Origin: Emticicia agri
GTDB taxonomy: Bacteria; Bacteroidota; Bacteroidia; Cytophagales; Spirosomataceae
DNA length: 32,370 bases
Reading direction: 5' to 3'
NCBI GenBank assembly: GCA_945860265.1
Contig: CAMAQF010000047.1
Coordinates: 1-32,370, forward strand
Below are positions 32,330 through 32,370 of this stretch, piece by piece (the first letter of the stretch is position 1; each line of letters starts with the position of its first letter). Below the pieces are notes generated by a model. The model worked only from the letters and a program-made list of their open reading frames with translations, was not told where the DNA came from and ran no database searches. The position numbers and the translations under genes were made by a program.

Positions 32330-32370
32330 ATGACAGCTATTCAAAAAAAACCTCAAAGCAATTATATGCT
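32330..32370 (+). CDS. Start of a gene cut by the window end
   Basis: An ATG at 32330 opens a frame reading MTAIQKKPQSNYM up to the last base. Only 13 codons are visible, so no family can be named. The promoter-like TATATTTG at normal distance makes a real gene start plausible. Confidence 0.45.
   Translation, partial: MTAIQKKPQSNYM

Overview
The window reads as a piece of an AT-rich Bacteroidota chromosome, most likely order Cytophagales. Four things point that way: a secreted esterase ending in a type IX secretion (T9SS) type A sorting domain (18651-20705), the long plant/Bacteroidota-type IspG, glutamine synthetases of types II and III, and upstream regions that repeatedly carry the Bacteroidota -7 box TANNTTTG. 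No rRNA, tRNA, insertion sequence, phage gene or CRISPR array was seen. Genus-level placement is not possible from sequence reading alone.

Layout. 1-5123 (+) is a sugar cassette: the 3' part of a GH109-type enzyme (N-acetylgalactosaminidase family), a FucP-like sugar permease, a thiolase, and a GHMP kinase whose motifs look like the kinase domain of plant L-arabinokinase. 5212-7272 (+) holds a secreted M20D amidohydrolase and a YciO/TsaC-family protein. That protein is convergent with mtaB (7328-8674, -), which methylthiolates the t6A product of the TsaC pathway. purL (8967-12647, +) faces a type II glutamine synthetase (12813-13844, -) across two well-formed terminators. After a 551-bp gap with a possible 30-residue ORF come an LtaS/sulfatase-family membrane protein (-), a type III glutamine synthetase (+), the T9SS-exported SGNH esterase (+) and a membrane-anchored SGNH-like protein (+).

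21960-25585 (-) is a tight set read as ispG, a small membrane protein, an MmcQ/YjbR protein, a TPR protein and a gamma-glutamylcyclotransferase-like protein. queE (25875-26486, +) is convergent with a two-gene minus-strand unit, a secreted vanadium-haloperoxidase/PAP2-like protein and an FAD-dependent reductase of the geranylgeranyl-reductase type. polA (29348-32236, +) ends the window, followed by a strong stem-loop and the first codons of another gene.

Most genes are ordinary metabolism. The strongest oddity is polA: an in-frame TGA lies immediately before codons for the family's usual last residues (ENWLEAH, then a second TGA). Others worth a look are the plant-ARA1-like kinase, the haloperoxidase/reductase pair, the surface-modification group at 14397-21724, the GSII/GSIII pair, two degenerate heptanucleotide arrays between genes, and a perfect 16-bp inverted repeat upstream of the type III glutamine synthetase. 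I did not find convincing evidence of a wholly new defence or mobile system.
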